Shown here one piece after another: positions 25,073 to 32,376 of a DNA stretch of 64,000 nt. Position numbers and translations under genes: made by a program. The first letter of the stretch is position 1; every line of letters starts with the position of its first letter. This stretch comes from Thermoleptolyngbya sichuanensis A183 (GTDB taxonomy: Bacteria; Cyanobacteriota; Cyanobacteriia; Elainellales; Elainellaceae): the NCBI RefSeq assembly GCF_013177315.1, contig NZ_CP053661.1:1-64000 (forward strand). Direction: 5' to 3'. Under the pieces are notes generated by a model. It had not been told where the DNA came from, did not search any database, and saw nothing but the letters and a program-made list of their open reading frames with translations.

Positions 25073-26113
25073 CTATTCTCCCACGCCGATCATCCGTCTC
25101 CCTAGCTGACGCAGCCAGACCCATACCCGTCGGAAGCGGGAGGGCTTTTGGGGTTGGCAGGATTGCGCCAGGAGGGCGATCGCCCCGGTGGCATCGGGCG
25201 CAATGTCGATCACTTCATACAGTCGATATTCGCCGCTCTTGCCAGGGAGCGACATGTCGCACTGGCGACCCAAGCTGACCAGCGGCTGCACCTGTTGATA
25301 GACTGCCTCGGAAACGAGGAGACTAGTCCCCACCGCTTTGTTGGCGGCTTCAATCCGGCTGGCCAGATTCACCGTGTCGCCAATGGCGGTAATTTGCTGG
25401 CTCTTGGGAGACGCGCCCACCGCACCCACCACCACCGAGCCGTAGTGAATGCCAATGCCAATTTTGAGCTGGCGCTGATAGAGCGTTTCCAGGTAGGCGT
25501 TAAATGCTTCCATTGCAGTTTGCATGTCTAACGCGGCGCGGACGGCTCGCTCCACCGGGCGATCAGGACAGTTCCAGCCAAATAGCGCCATGAATCCATC
25601 GCCCATGTAGTTATTGATGATGCCACCGTAGCGTTCGATGATTTGCCCCATGCGGCTGAAATAGCGGTTCAGCACGTAAATCACGTCGTAGGCGGGCAAT
25701 ACTTCCGCAAAAGCAGTAAAGCCCCGCAAGTCCGCAAAGAGAACCGCCAGCATTTGCTCCTCGCCAATAGCGCTGCGCTGCCCGCTTAGCTGCTGCTCGA
25801 CCAGCGACATGTCTTCGGCATCCACTACCAGTCGCCGCACCGTGACCTTGCCCTCGCCCAGGACTTGGGTTTGGCAGGCCAGGCGCATCTTCGGGTCAAA
25901 GCAAAGGCGCTTGGCCAGACCATCTTCGGCATCGTTGCGCGGGGAACAGTATTCCAGACCTTCCAGTACCCACACTCGACAAGTGGAGCAGCGGGCACTG
26001 CCGCCGCACACATGGATATGCGGAATACCTGCATAGAGCGAGGAGGCGAGGATCGTGTCGGTTTCCTCGGTTTCGACGCAGCGCTCGTCGGGGAGATAGT
26101 AGAGCAGGGGCAT
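25073..26113 (-). CDS. Class III adenylate/guanylate cyclase with N-terminal 2Fe-2S ferredoxin domain
   Basis: A 346-residue protein. Residues 1-95 form a plant-type ferredoxin fold with C36, C42, C45 (HVCGGSARCSTCR) and C80 (RLACQTQ). Residues 115-300 form the cyclase domain, with metal Asp in LFADLRGF (D128) and NNYMGDGFMALF (D172) and IGDTVNLASRIEA for transition-state Arg. The Thr in the IT-IGD strand is usual in cyanobacterial adenylate cyclases. A redox-sensing role is inferred from the fusion. It is upstream of, and co-oriented with, the RsbU/RsbW genes. Confidence 0.92.
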   Translation of the reverse strand: MPLLYYLPDERCVETEETDTILASSLYAGIPHIHVCGGSARCSTCRVWVLEGLEYCSPRNDAEDGLAKRLCFDPKMRLACQTQVLGEGKVTVRRLVVDAEDMSLVEQQLSGQRSAIGEEQMLAVLFADLRGFTAFAEVLPAYDVIYVLNRYFSRMGQIIERYGGIINNYMGDGFMALFGWNCPDRPVERAVRAALDMQTAMEAFNAYLETLYQRQLKIGIGIHYGSVVVGAVGASPKSQQITAIGDTVNLASRIEAANKAVGTSLLVSEAVYQQVQPLVSLGRQCDMSLPGKSGEYRLYEVIDIAPDATGAIALLAQSCQPQKPSRFRRVWVWLRQLGRRMIGVGE

Positions 26114-26195
26114 AGGGGATGCGCTTTAGGAAGAGGGCGGATTTACTCTACCTTTCCCTGTTCTACAAGCACGTCCACAGGAATTCAGCAGAATC

Positions 26196-26231
26196 CACGC
26201 AGTTCGTAACAGCCACGCAGTTCGTAACAGC
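26196..26231. repeat. Two tandem copies of an 18-bp word
   Basis: CCACGCAGTTCGTAACAG occurs twice in tandem in the gap between the cyclase and the DUF1643 gene, immediately before the MITE fragment at 26270. It looks like local slippage duplication. Confidence 0.55.
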
Positions 26232-26269
26232 ATTGCTGGGTTGCTGGTTTGCCCATGTCGATTTTGGAT

Positions 26270-26305
26270 AGGACTTACGCAGTTGGACGATTTCTCACGG
26301 GCTGC
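26270..26305. repeat. Truncated copy of the ~90-bp MITE-like repeat
   Basis: It begins AGGACTTACGCAGTTGGACG and stops at the centre of the hairpin (GGGCTGC); the other half is missing. It is alignable with the 58715 copy. Confidence 0.7.
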
Positions 26306-26309
26306 TACG

Positions 26310-26903
26310 TCAGTCTTTGGTACATTCGCTGGGTGGCGAATAGCAGATGGGGAGGGTTCCGCCGGGTACGTAGAGCGGGTGGCGGGGCTGTTGCTGCTGG
26401 GTGAGGCCCAGGCAATGAAGCGGATAGCCCGACAACAGTGCCAGCACAGCGCGATCGCGCTGATAGAGCGATCCCCCGTTGCCCCAAGCGAGAATAATCT
26501 GAGCTGCTCGTTCGGCAGCGGTGATGAGGGGGCGATCGCCCGCCTCCCCAATCGGATCATCCACCTGCTTCAGGTCTTGGGGCCGCGTTGTCCGATAGGC
26601 AAACAGATTCACCACCTCCAGCCCGCCATGGCCCCAAGCTTTTGCCAGCCCAATGCAGCGGCGAATCGTTGGGTCGTTGCGCTCGGCATCGGCCGTGCTG
26701 GGATTGAGCATGACAAACACCACGCGAGGAGCAGCAAAATCCCACATACGCCACAGCGCGTAGCGATAGCGCCCCGACGGGTCAAAGGTTGCCCCTGCTG
26801 GCTGAATCTCTGGCTGGACAGATGGCTGAACGGCTGGCTGAGTGGTTTGCAGTGTGTGAGCGTCTTTTACATCTTTTACATAAAACACTTGACGCGCTGC
26901 CAT
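26310..26903 (-). CDS. DUF1643 domain protein
   Basis: From ATG 26903 (MAARQVFYVKDVKD) the protein has about 197 residues; the frame continues upstream to 26942. After a Gln/Pro-rich stretch the DUF1643 pattern appears: FDPSGRYRYALWRMW, VFVMLNPSTADAERNDPTIR, CIGLAKAWG, VVNLFAYRTT and LAWGNGG. The biochemical function of the family is not known. The start overlaps the end of the 26876-27106 gene. Confidence 0.8.
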   Translation of the reverse strand: MAARQVFYVKDVKDAHTLQTTQPAVQPSVQPEIQPAGATFDPSGRYRYALWRMWDFAAPRVVFVMLNPSTADAERNDPTIRRCIGLAKAWGHGGLEVVNLFAYRTTRPQDLKQVDDPIGEAGDRPLITAAERAAQIILAWGNGGSLYQRDRAVLALLSGYPLHCLGLTQQQQPRHPLYVPGGTLPICYSPPSECTKD

Positions 26904-27106
26904 TGCCCCTGCTCGTCCTGGCAATAGTAGCAGCCTTCCCACCAGATGCAGCGATCAAAGACGGCATCAATCTGACGGCTCTTTTTGGGCTGTTCGCTAC
27001 TGAGCAGATCTACGATTTCATCTTTGCGGTCTTTGGCACCGGAGGCGATCTGGTCTAGCGTGGACTGGAGATCGCGAGAGACAAAATTTTCAGTTTGCTG
27101 CAACAT
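26876..27106 (-). CDS. Hypothetical small protein (76 residues)
   Basis: From MLQQTENFVSRDLQSTL, helical for the first 50 residues (DQIASGAKDRKDEIVDLL), then a short C-terminal part with paired aromatic/Cys residues (CIWWEGCYYCQDEQGQW). Overlaps the DUF1643 start by 28 bases, implying coupling. No family recognised; the Cys-rich tail could bind metal, but that is speculative. Confidence 0.55.
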   Translation of the reverse strand: MLQQTENFVSRDLQSTLDQIASGAKDRKDEIVDLLSSEQPKKSRQIDAVFDRCIWWEGCYYCQDEQGQWQRVKCFM

Positions 27107-27595
27107 GATCCAAATCAAACACTCGATATCAAAAACGGAAAAATCCTCACAAACGTCGAGGAACGCTTTAGAAGGGAGTCTCCTAGAAGGATGTTCTCAG
27201 GGAGCGTTCCGCTTCTGCTGTGCCTGACGGTTGTTATACCTGACAGTTGTTTTGTCTGACAGTTGTTTTGTCTGACGGTGGGGAATCCCTATGGAGTTCC
27301 CTGATCCCACTCTATCTTCCTGAAAATGGCGTGGTCTTGAATTGAAAACATACTTAACCCTTATACGGGATATAAGCAACTCCTATGTATGCAACCTGTG
27401 CTGTGGAACCTATGCTATGTGAACCTCTGCTACGCAGTATGGAGCCTCTGCTACGGAGCCTCTGCTACGGAGCTTCTGCATGGAGCAGCGTATAAGTCGC
27501 TCTGAAGCGGACGGCACGCCCGACCCTGCTGTACGATTTGACGCACTGTGTTGTAGCACAGTCATTCTCTGGACACCCCAAAGGGGCTGATTTCT
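27107..27595. other. Intergenic region with two short tandem-repeat tracts
   Basis: No gene is seen. A TGACAGTTGTTTTGTC-type 16-bp tract is repeated about three times at 27225-27282. A GAGCCTCTGCTACG 14-bp tract is repeated four to five times with variation at 27407-27485. The rest is unremarkable upstream sequence of the glycosyltransferase. Confidence 0.5.
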
Positions 27596-28615
27596 ATGGG
27601 CAGTGTCACCATTGGCATGATCAGCAGCTATGCTGACCTCCGTCCGCCGCCGTGGGACTGGCTGTGGCGGCAGAGTCCGCACCCCTTTGGGCTGTGGAAG
27701 GGAATTCAGGTGTTGGCGAATTGCCCCAATCCCGACGGGCTGCTGCTGTATAACTTCCACGACTTTCCCCGCGACGCGGCTGACGACGCTGCACCAGCAG
27801 GAAGGTTTCGCTGGCCGTGGCGGAAGGCGCAGTCCAGCAATGCGGGGCAGGTCAGAGAATTTCAGCAGAAAGTGCGATCGCTCTCCCCCGAACAAATTCT
27901 GTTTTCCTACCGGGAGCCGCCCTTTCCCGAAAAGCAACAGGCGCGAATCGACACCTATCGACGGGCGCAGCAGTGGTGCGGCGTGGTGTCTGGGCCCGAC
28001 GACTTTGCACCCGTGTCGGAACCTATGCCTGCTATCTGGTATGTGTCGCAGCCGTTTGACTATTTGCAAGCCGCGCCGCCGCCCGCAAAGCTCCGCCCCT
28101 GTAGCTGGATCACGTCGGGCATCGACCGCACAGCCAATCATCGCCATCGGCTAGATTTCCTGCGGCGGCTGCAAGCCAGTGACGTGCCCTTTGACCTGTA
28201 CGGGCGGGGCTTGCCAGACTGGGCGCAGGTGAACCGGGGGCAGATCCGCACGTTTGGCCCGGTGGCGGATAAATGGCACGCGATCGCCCCTTACACCTAC
28301 AACCTGGCGATTGAAAACTTTGCCGACAACGAGTGGTACGTGAGCGAGAAGCTGTGGGATGCCCTGCTAGCTTGGAGTTTGCCGATTTATTACGGCGGTA
28401 GCGCGGCAGATCGGCTGCTGCCCTCTGGCAGTTTTTTGCGGCTGCCCAGCCTGGATGAGCGTGGCATTGCCTACATCCGCAACATCACTGCCACGCCGGA
28501 AGCTTGGTACGCTGCAAAGGAGGCGATCGCCGAAGCGCGTCAGGTTATTCTGCATGAGTTGAACTTGTTAAACTGGCTGGCAGTGAGGGCAGAAGCGTTA
28601 GGGATTCGGGCTTAG
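27596..28615 (+). CDS. Glycosyltransferase family 10 (fucosyltransferase-like)
   Basis: A 339-residue protein carrying the GT10 alpha-1,3-fucosyltransferase signature: YTYNLAIENFADNEWYVSEK followed by LWDALLAWSLPIYYGG (about 232-268), where the Glu/Lys and Tyr-Gly-Gly positions bind the GDP-sugar. No signal peptide or membrane span. It opens a run of three rightward glycosyltransferases that may build a surface glycan. The donor is assumed to be a GDP-deoxyhexose. An alternative start is Met8. Confidence 0.85.
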   Translation: MGSVTIGMISSYADLRPPPWDWLWRQSPHPFGLWKGIQVLANCPNPDGLLLYNFHDFPRDAADDAAPAGRFRWPWRKAQSSNAGQVREFQQKVRSLSPEQILFSYREPPFPEKQQARIDTYRRAQQWCGVVSGPDDFAPVSEPMPAIWYVSQPFDYLQAAPPPAKLRPCSWITSGIDRTANHRHRLDFLRRLQASDVPFDLYGRGLPDWAQVNRGQIRTFGPVADKWHAIAPYTYNLAIENFADNEWYVSEKLWDALLAWSLPIYYGGSAADRLLPSGSFLRLPSLDERGIAYIRNITATPEAWYAAKEAIAEARQVILHELNLLNWLAVRAEALGIRA

Positions 28616-28658
28616 AGAGAATCATATCGATGCTCGATTTTGGATTTGCGGTTTTGGA

Positions 28659-28691
28659 GTGCCAGTCAAGTGCCAGTCAAGTGCCAGTCAA
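28659..28691. repeat. Three tandem copies of GTGCCAGTCAA
   Basis: A perfect 11-bp triplication lies in the gap between the GT10 gene and the next glycosyltransferase, 69 bp upstream of its start. A variable-number repeat is likely. Confidence 0.75.
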
Positions 28692-28759
28692 TCGTCTGTG
28701 GGGCTTCCAGTCATTGCATTCGTCGCTCCGCTTGGGGAAAACTGATATCAAGGGGCTGA

Positions 28760-29776
28760 ATGGACGGCATTTATACGCTGGCGAATGATGTCGTGTGCAA
28801 CCAACTGGTGGCGCTGCTGAACAGCATTGAGGTTCATGCAGGGCGCGAGATGCCCGTGGCGGTGATTGCCTACGACAACCGTCTGACGAATGTGCAGGCG
28901 GCGATCGCCCCTCGTCCGCAGGTGATGCTGCTGGATGATCCGGCGCTGTTTGCCCCGTGGGAGGCGTTTTCGCGACAGGTGTGGCAGAGGCATCCAACGG
29001 CGATCGCCACCTGGCGCAAGAAGGGCATTGCTGATGTCTATCGACTCACCTCCAACCGACGCTATGCGGCGTTTGATGGGCGTGCGCCGTTCGACCGATT
29101 TCTTTATCTAGATGCCGATACGCTGCTGCTCAATTCACCCCAAATCTTCTTTGCAGCGCTCGATTCCCATTCGCTTGTCACCTACGACTTTCAGCACAAA
29201 GATCCGTCACACATTTTTGATGTGACTGCTTCAAAATTGCCAGAAGTGTTTAGCCCCGCTGAGATTCATCGCGCTATCTTTTGTGCAGGGTGCTTTGCGG
29301 GTAGACGGGGTGCATTTTCGGCAGAACAGCGCGACTGGCTATTGCAGCACCTTGCCGCAGGAGAAGCAGAAATCCTCTATCCCAATGCGCCCAATCAGTC
29401 AGTTTTGAACTACATGGCCATGCGGCTTGCTCAGCGTGAAAGCGCATCGTTTTCAATTCATAACCTGGCACTGCATTTGCCCCCTGAACAGGCAACAGGA
29501 AATTCCGTCACCTCCAGCCATTTTGTTGAGCAAGCGGGCCGGGTTTACGATCGCGGACATCCGCTGACTTACTTGCATTACATTGGGCTACCTGCCGATC
29601 TGTTCAATCAACTTTGTAGCGGCAGAAATGTGGATTTTCCCTACCGAGAAACCTTCTTGCACTATCGCTATTTGTATGAACCAGAAAAGCAGCCGGAGTC
29701 CCGTGGTAAGAGGGTTTTGGCAAAGCCTGGGGTCGTGAAACGAATCTTGAAAAAGTTGCGGCTAGCGTTTGGATAG
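28760..29776 (+). CDS. GT-A fold (GT8-like) glycosyltransferase
   Basis: A 338-residue protein. The N-terminus is IYTLANDVVCNQLVALLNSI, as in nucleotide-sugar binding folds. The metal-binding DxD motif is FLYLDADTLLLN (about 115-126), and acceptor-side residues include CAGCFAGRRG and NQSVLNYM. The C-terminus is basic. It is a paralogue of the following gene (shared start, DxD, and FxHYRDL/RYLY end). It resembles a cyanobacterial glycosyltransferase group seen in Nostoc; the product is unknown. Confidence 0.8.
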   Translation: MDGIYTLANDVVCNQLVALLNSIEVHAGREMPVAVIAYDNRLTNVQAAIAPRPQVMLLDDPALFAPWEAFSRQVWQRHPTAIATWRKKGIADVYRLTSNRRYAAFDGRAPFDRFLYLDADTLLLNSPQIFFAALDSHSLVTYDFQHKDPSHIFDVTASKLPEVFSPAEIHRAIFCAGCFAGRRGAFSAEQRDWLLQHLAAGEAEILYPNAPNQSVLNYMAMRLAQRESASFSIHNLALHLPPEQATGNSVTSSHFVEQAGRVYDRGHPLTYLHYIGLPADLFNQLCSGRNVDFPYRETFLHYRYLYEPEKQPESRGKRVLAKPGVVKRILKKLRLAFG

Positions 29777-29807
29777 AGAAGATGAGGAGTCTGAATTCGG
29801 TGGGCGG

Positions 29808-30731
29808 ATGAATAAACCAAAGGAGCAAGATCAGGATCATCAGGATCAAGTTTATATTTTGGGCAATGATCGCGTGCTGGATCAGGCGATCGCCCTGCTC
29901 AACAGCATTCGGCTCTATGATCCTGAAACGCCCGTCGTGCTGATTCCCTACAACGACAAATATAAAGAGGCAGCGGCGGTTTTGGGCGATCGCTTTGGAG
30001 TGACGCTGTTTCCCGATTTGACCATTTTGGAATGGCTGGATGCCACGATTGAGGAAACCTTTGGCAGCGATTTTTTTACACGGCCGCAGCAGTTTCGCAA
30101 GCAGGCGGCATGGTTTGGAAAACCCGGTCGATTTCTCTATATCGACACCGATATTGTGGTGTTTGAACGCATTATTGCGGTTTTAGAGCATTTGCAGACT
30201 TACGACTTTATCTGCTGCGACTATCAGCATCGCGGCGGCATTCAAAATGTGTTTACTCCGGCGATTCTAGAGGCTCCAGGGTTTAGCGAAAGCGTCCTGG
30301 CGGAAATCTTTAATTGTGGCTTCTGGGGCAGCAAAACCGGGCTGATTTCTGCCTCAGACTTGGAAGCTGTCTTTGCAGAATGTGCGGCTCATCCTGATTA
30401 TTTCGACTTTAGCCAAAAAACGTCCGATCAGCCGATTATTAATTATCTAGTGCTAAAGCAAATTTCCAATCGGTTTAACCTGGTGCATCGATCCGGCGGC
30501 GCACCGGGAAACTGGGCCGGCAGCAAGTTTCGCCAGCGGGATTGGCGGCTGTTCGACCCGAACATGAATCAGCCGCTGCAATATTTGCACTGGGCTGGCT
30601 TCCGACTCCAGCCGGGGTGTCCCTACTGGGCGCTGTGGCAGCACTACCGCGACTTGAATGACTGGAATGAGTCGAAACTGCGATCGCCCAGATCGCCCAA
30701 ATTTCGGTTCCGCCTGCCCTGGCAATCCTAG
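29808..30731 (+). CDS. GT-A fold (GT8-like) glycosyltransferase, paralogue
   Basis: The ATG at 29808 (MNKPKEQDQDHQDQVYILGN) is preferred over the in-frame 29769 start that overlaps the previous gene; this gives 307 residues. The DxD motif is FLYIDTDIVVFE, followed by CDYQHRGG, FNCGFWGSK and SDQPIINYLV, all in the order found in the preceding paralogue. It ends 4 bases into the convergent HlyD gene. It probably adds a sugar in the same glycan pathway. Confidence 0.8.
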   Translation: MNKPKEQDQDHQDQVYILGNDRVLDQAIALLNSIRLYDPETPVVLIPYNDKYKEAAAVLGDRFGVTLFPDLTILEWLDATIEETFGSDFFTRPQQFRKQAAWFGKPGRFLYIDTDIVVFERIIAVLEHLQTYDFICCDYQHRGGIQNVFTPAILEAPGFSESVLAEIFNCGFWGSKTGLISASDLEAVFAECAAHPDYFDFSQKTSDQPIINYLVLKQISNRFNLVHRSGGAPGNWAGSKFRQRDWRLFDPNMNQPLQYLHWAGFRLQPGCPYWALWQHYRDLNDWNESKLRSPRSPKFRFRLPWQS

Positions 30732-32308
30732 CGGACGGTTTTGATGCTCTCGATGCGGCGCGAGAACAGGTCAGTGAAGATGCTCAACACCGTGCGATCG
30801 CGCGTAATGATGTTAGCCGTTACCGCCATCCCCGACTGGAGCGGAATTTCTCTGCCATTCACCTTCAAGGTCTGGCTATCCAGCCGAATCTTGGCAGGAA
30901 ACCGATAGAAGGGGTAAATCTGGTCTGGAGGCAGCGCATCTTCGCCGATATTCACCACTTCTCCCTTGATGTCGCCAAATTCGCTGAAGGGGAAAGAGTC
31001 GATTCGCACGTCTACAGGCAGCCCCTCGCTAACAAAGCCAATGTCTTTGTTGGTGATATAGACCTCAGCCAGCAGGTTATCTGTGGGCACGACTTTCAGG
31101 ATCGGCTCGCTCGTATTAGCCACAAAGCCAATGCCCCGCGCCTTCAGGTCAAACACCACCCCATCAATGGGGGCGCGAAGCTCCTGATATTTCAGCGTGA
31201 GTTCGGTCTGGCTAAGCTGGCTGTTGATTTCGGCGATGCGGCGCTCGTTGTCTACGATCGCCCGGTTAATCTGGCTGTCAATATCTGCAATCCGCTTTTC
31301 GTTGTCGGCAACTCGGGCAAGCAGGTCGGTGCTAGTCGTGGCGACGGTGTTGGAAAGGCGCTGACGAGCCTGATCCACTGCTAAACTCAACCGCTGCTGT
31401 TCTAGCGTGAGCCGATTCACCTCTGCCCTACGATCCATCATCTGCTGGCGCTGTCGCAGCATTTGAATCCGTGAGAGTGCCCCTTGTTCCGCAAGCGGCT
31501 CGATATCGCGCAAAATGCCTTCGTCGATGGCCAGCGTTTGGCGGGCGGTGGAAAGCTGCTCCTGGGTTTGGATTAACTGCTGCTGGAGCTGGGCCACTTC
31601 AAGCTGGGCGGCGGCGGCGCGAGACTGTGCCTCAAGCTGGCTTGCCGACAGGCGAATCCGCTCTTCGTCAGAAAAGCTGCCATTTCCGCCATAGACCTGC
31701 GCCCGAAAGAGCGCTGTCTCCGAGGCAAGGGTAGCGCGGTTGGTCAGCAGCGCCCGCATTTCGGGGGGAATGCTCTGGGGCTGGTTGGATGGCTCTAGAG
31801 AGATGCCACTGAGGGCGCTACGGTAGAACTGGTTTTCGGCTAAGTAGGAATCGCGCACCTGCTCCAACGAACGGCGCTGGGCTGCGGCGGCCGTCGGGTC
31901 AAAGCGGATGAGAACCTGTCCTTGCCGGACTCGCTCGCCTTCTTCTACCAAAATTTCCTGAACCACGCCGCCCACAGGAGCCTGTATCTCCTGAACGCGA
32001 TCGCCCGGTTCTAGCTTGCCCGTCGCAGGCACTGCTTCCTCAATCCGCGCCACGGCGGCCCACAGCAGCACTGCCGAAGTCACGCCGATGATGCCGCCGA
32101 CCACCAGCTTTGACCACAGCGAGGTCTGCTGCAAGATCACGGGCTGGTCAAACGCCTGGGCCCGTACCTGCTTTTGCGATGGCAACTGGGTTCCTGTTTC
32201 TTCGTCCGGGGATACCAGCACCAGTTCCGTCTCCTCCGGCTGAATCGGAGTCTTGGCAGAACCGTTGGCGGCTCCGTTTCCGTTGTGTCTGGGGGAGGTC
32301 TGAGTCAT
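30728..32308 (-). CDS. HlyD-family membrane fusion protein of type I secretion
   Basis: From ATG 32308 (MTQTSPRHNGNGAANG) the protein has 526 residues: cytoplasmic disordered N-terminus, one membrane span near 70-90 (LVVGGIIGVTSAVLLWAAVA), lipoyl halves (VGGVVQEILVEEGERVRQGQ and LRAPIDGVVFDLKARGIGFV) flanking a long coiled coil about 170-390, and a C-terminal beta domain. It links the inner-membrane exporter to an outer-membrane TolC-type channel. It is the third gene of a PPIase-ABC-HlyD operon, 68 bp behind the ABC gene. Confidence 0.92.
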   Translation of the reverse strand: MTQTSPRHNGNGAANGSAKTPIQPEETELVLVSPDEETGTQLPSQKQVRAQAFDQPVILQQTSLWSKLVVGGIIGVTSAVLLWAAVARIEEAVPATGKLEPGDRVQEIQAPVGGVVQEILVEEGERVRQGQVLIRFDPTAAAAQRRSLEQVRDSYLAENQFYRSALSGISLEPSNQPQSIPPEMRALLTNRATLASETALFRAQVYGGNGSFSDEERIRLSASQLEAQSRAAAAQLEVAQLQQQLIQTQEQLSTARQTLAIDEGILRDIEPLAEQGALSRIQMLRQRQQMMDRRAEVNRLTLEQQRLSLAVDQARQRLSNTVATTSTDLLARVADNEKRIADIDSQINRAIVDNERRIAEINSQLSQTELTLKYQELRAPIDGVVFDLKARGIGFVANTSEPILKVVPTDNLLAEVYITNKDIGFVSEGLPVDVRIDSFPFSEFGDIKGEVVNIGEDALPPDQIYPFYRFPAKIRLDSQTLKVNGREIPLQSGMAVTANIITRDRTVLSIFTDLFSRRIESIKTVR

Positions 32309-32376
32309 GGGGTGGGGGAAAGGGGAGAAGGGGTGGGGTGCAAGAGCGCTAGCAGAAAGCTGGGAACTGGCTATCT

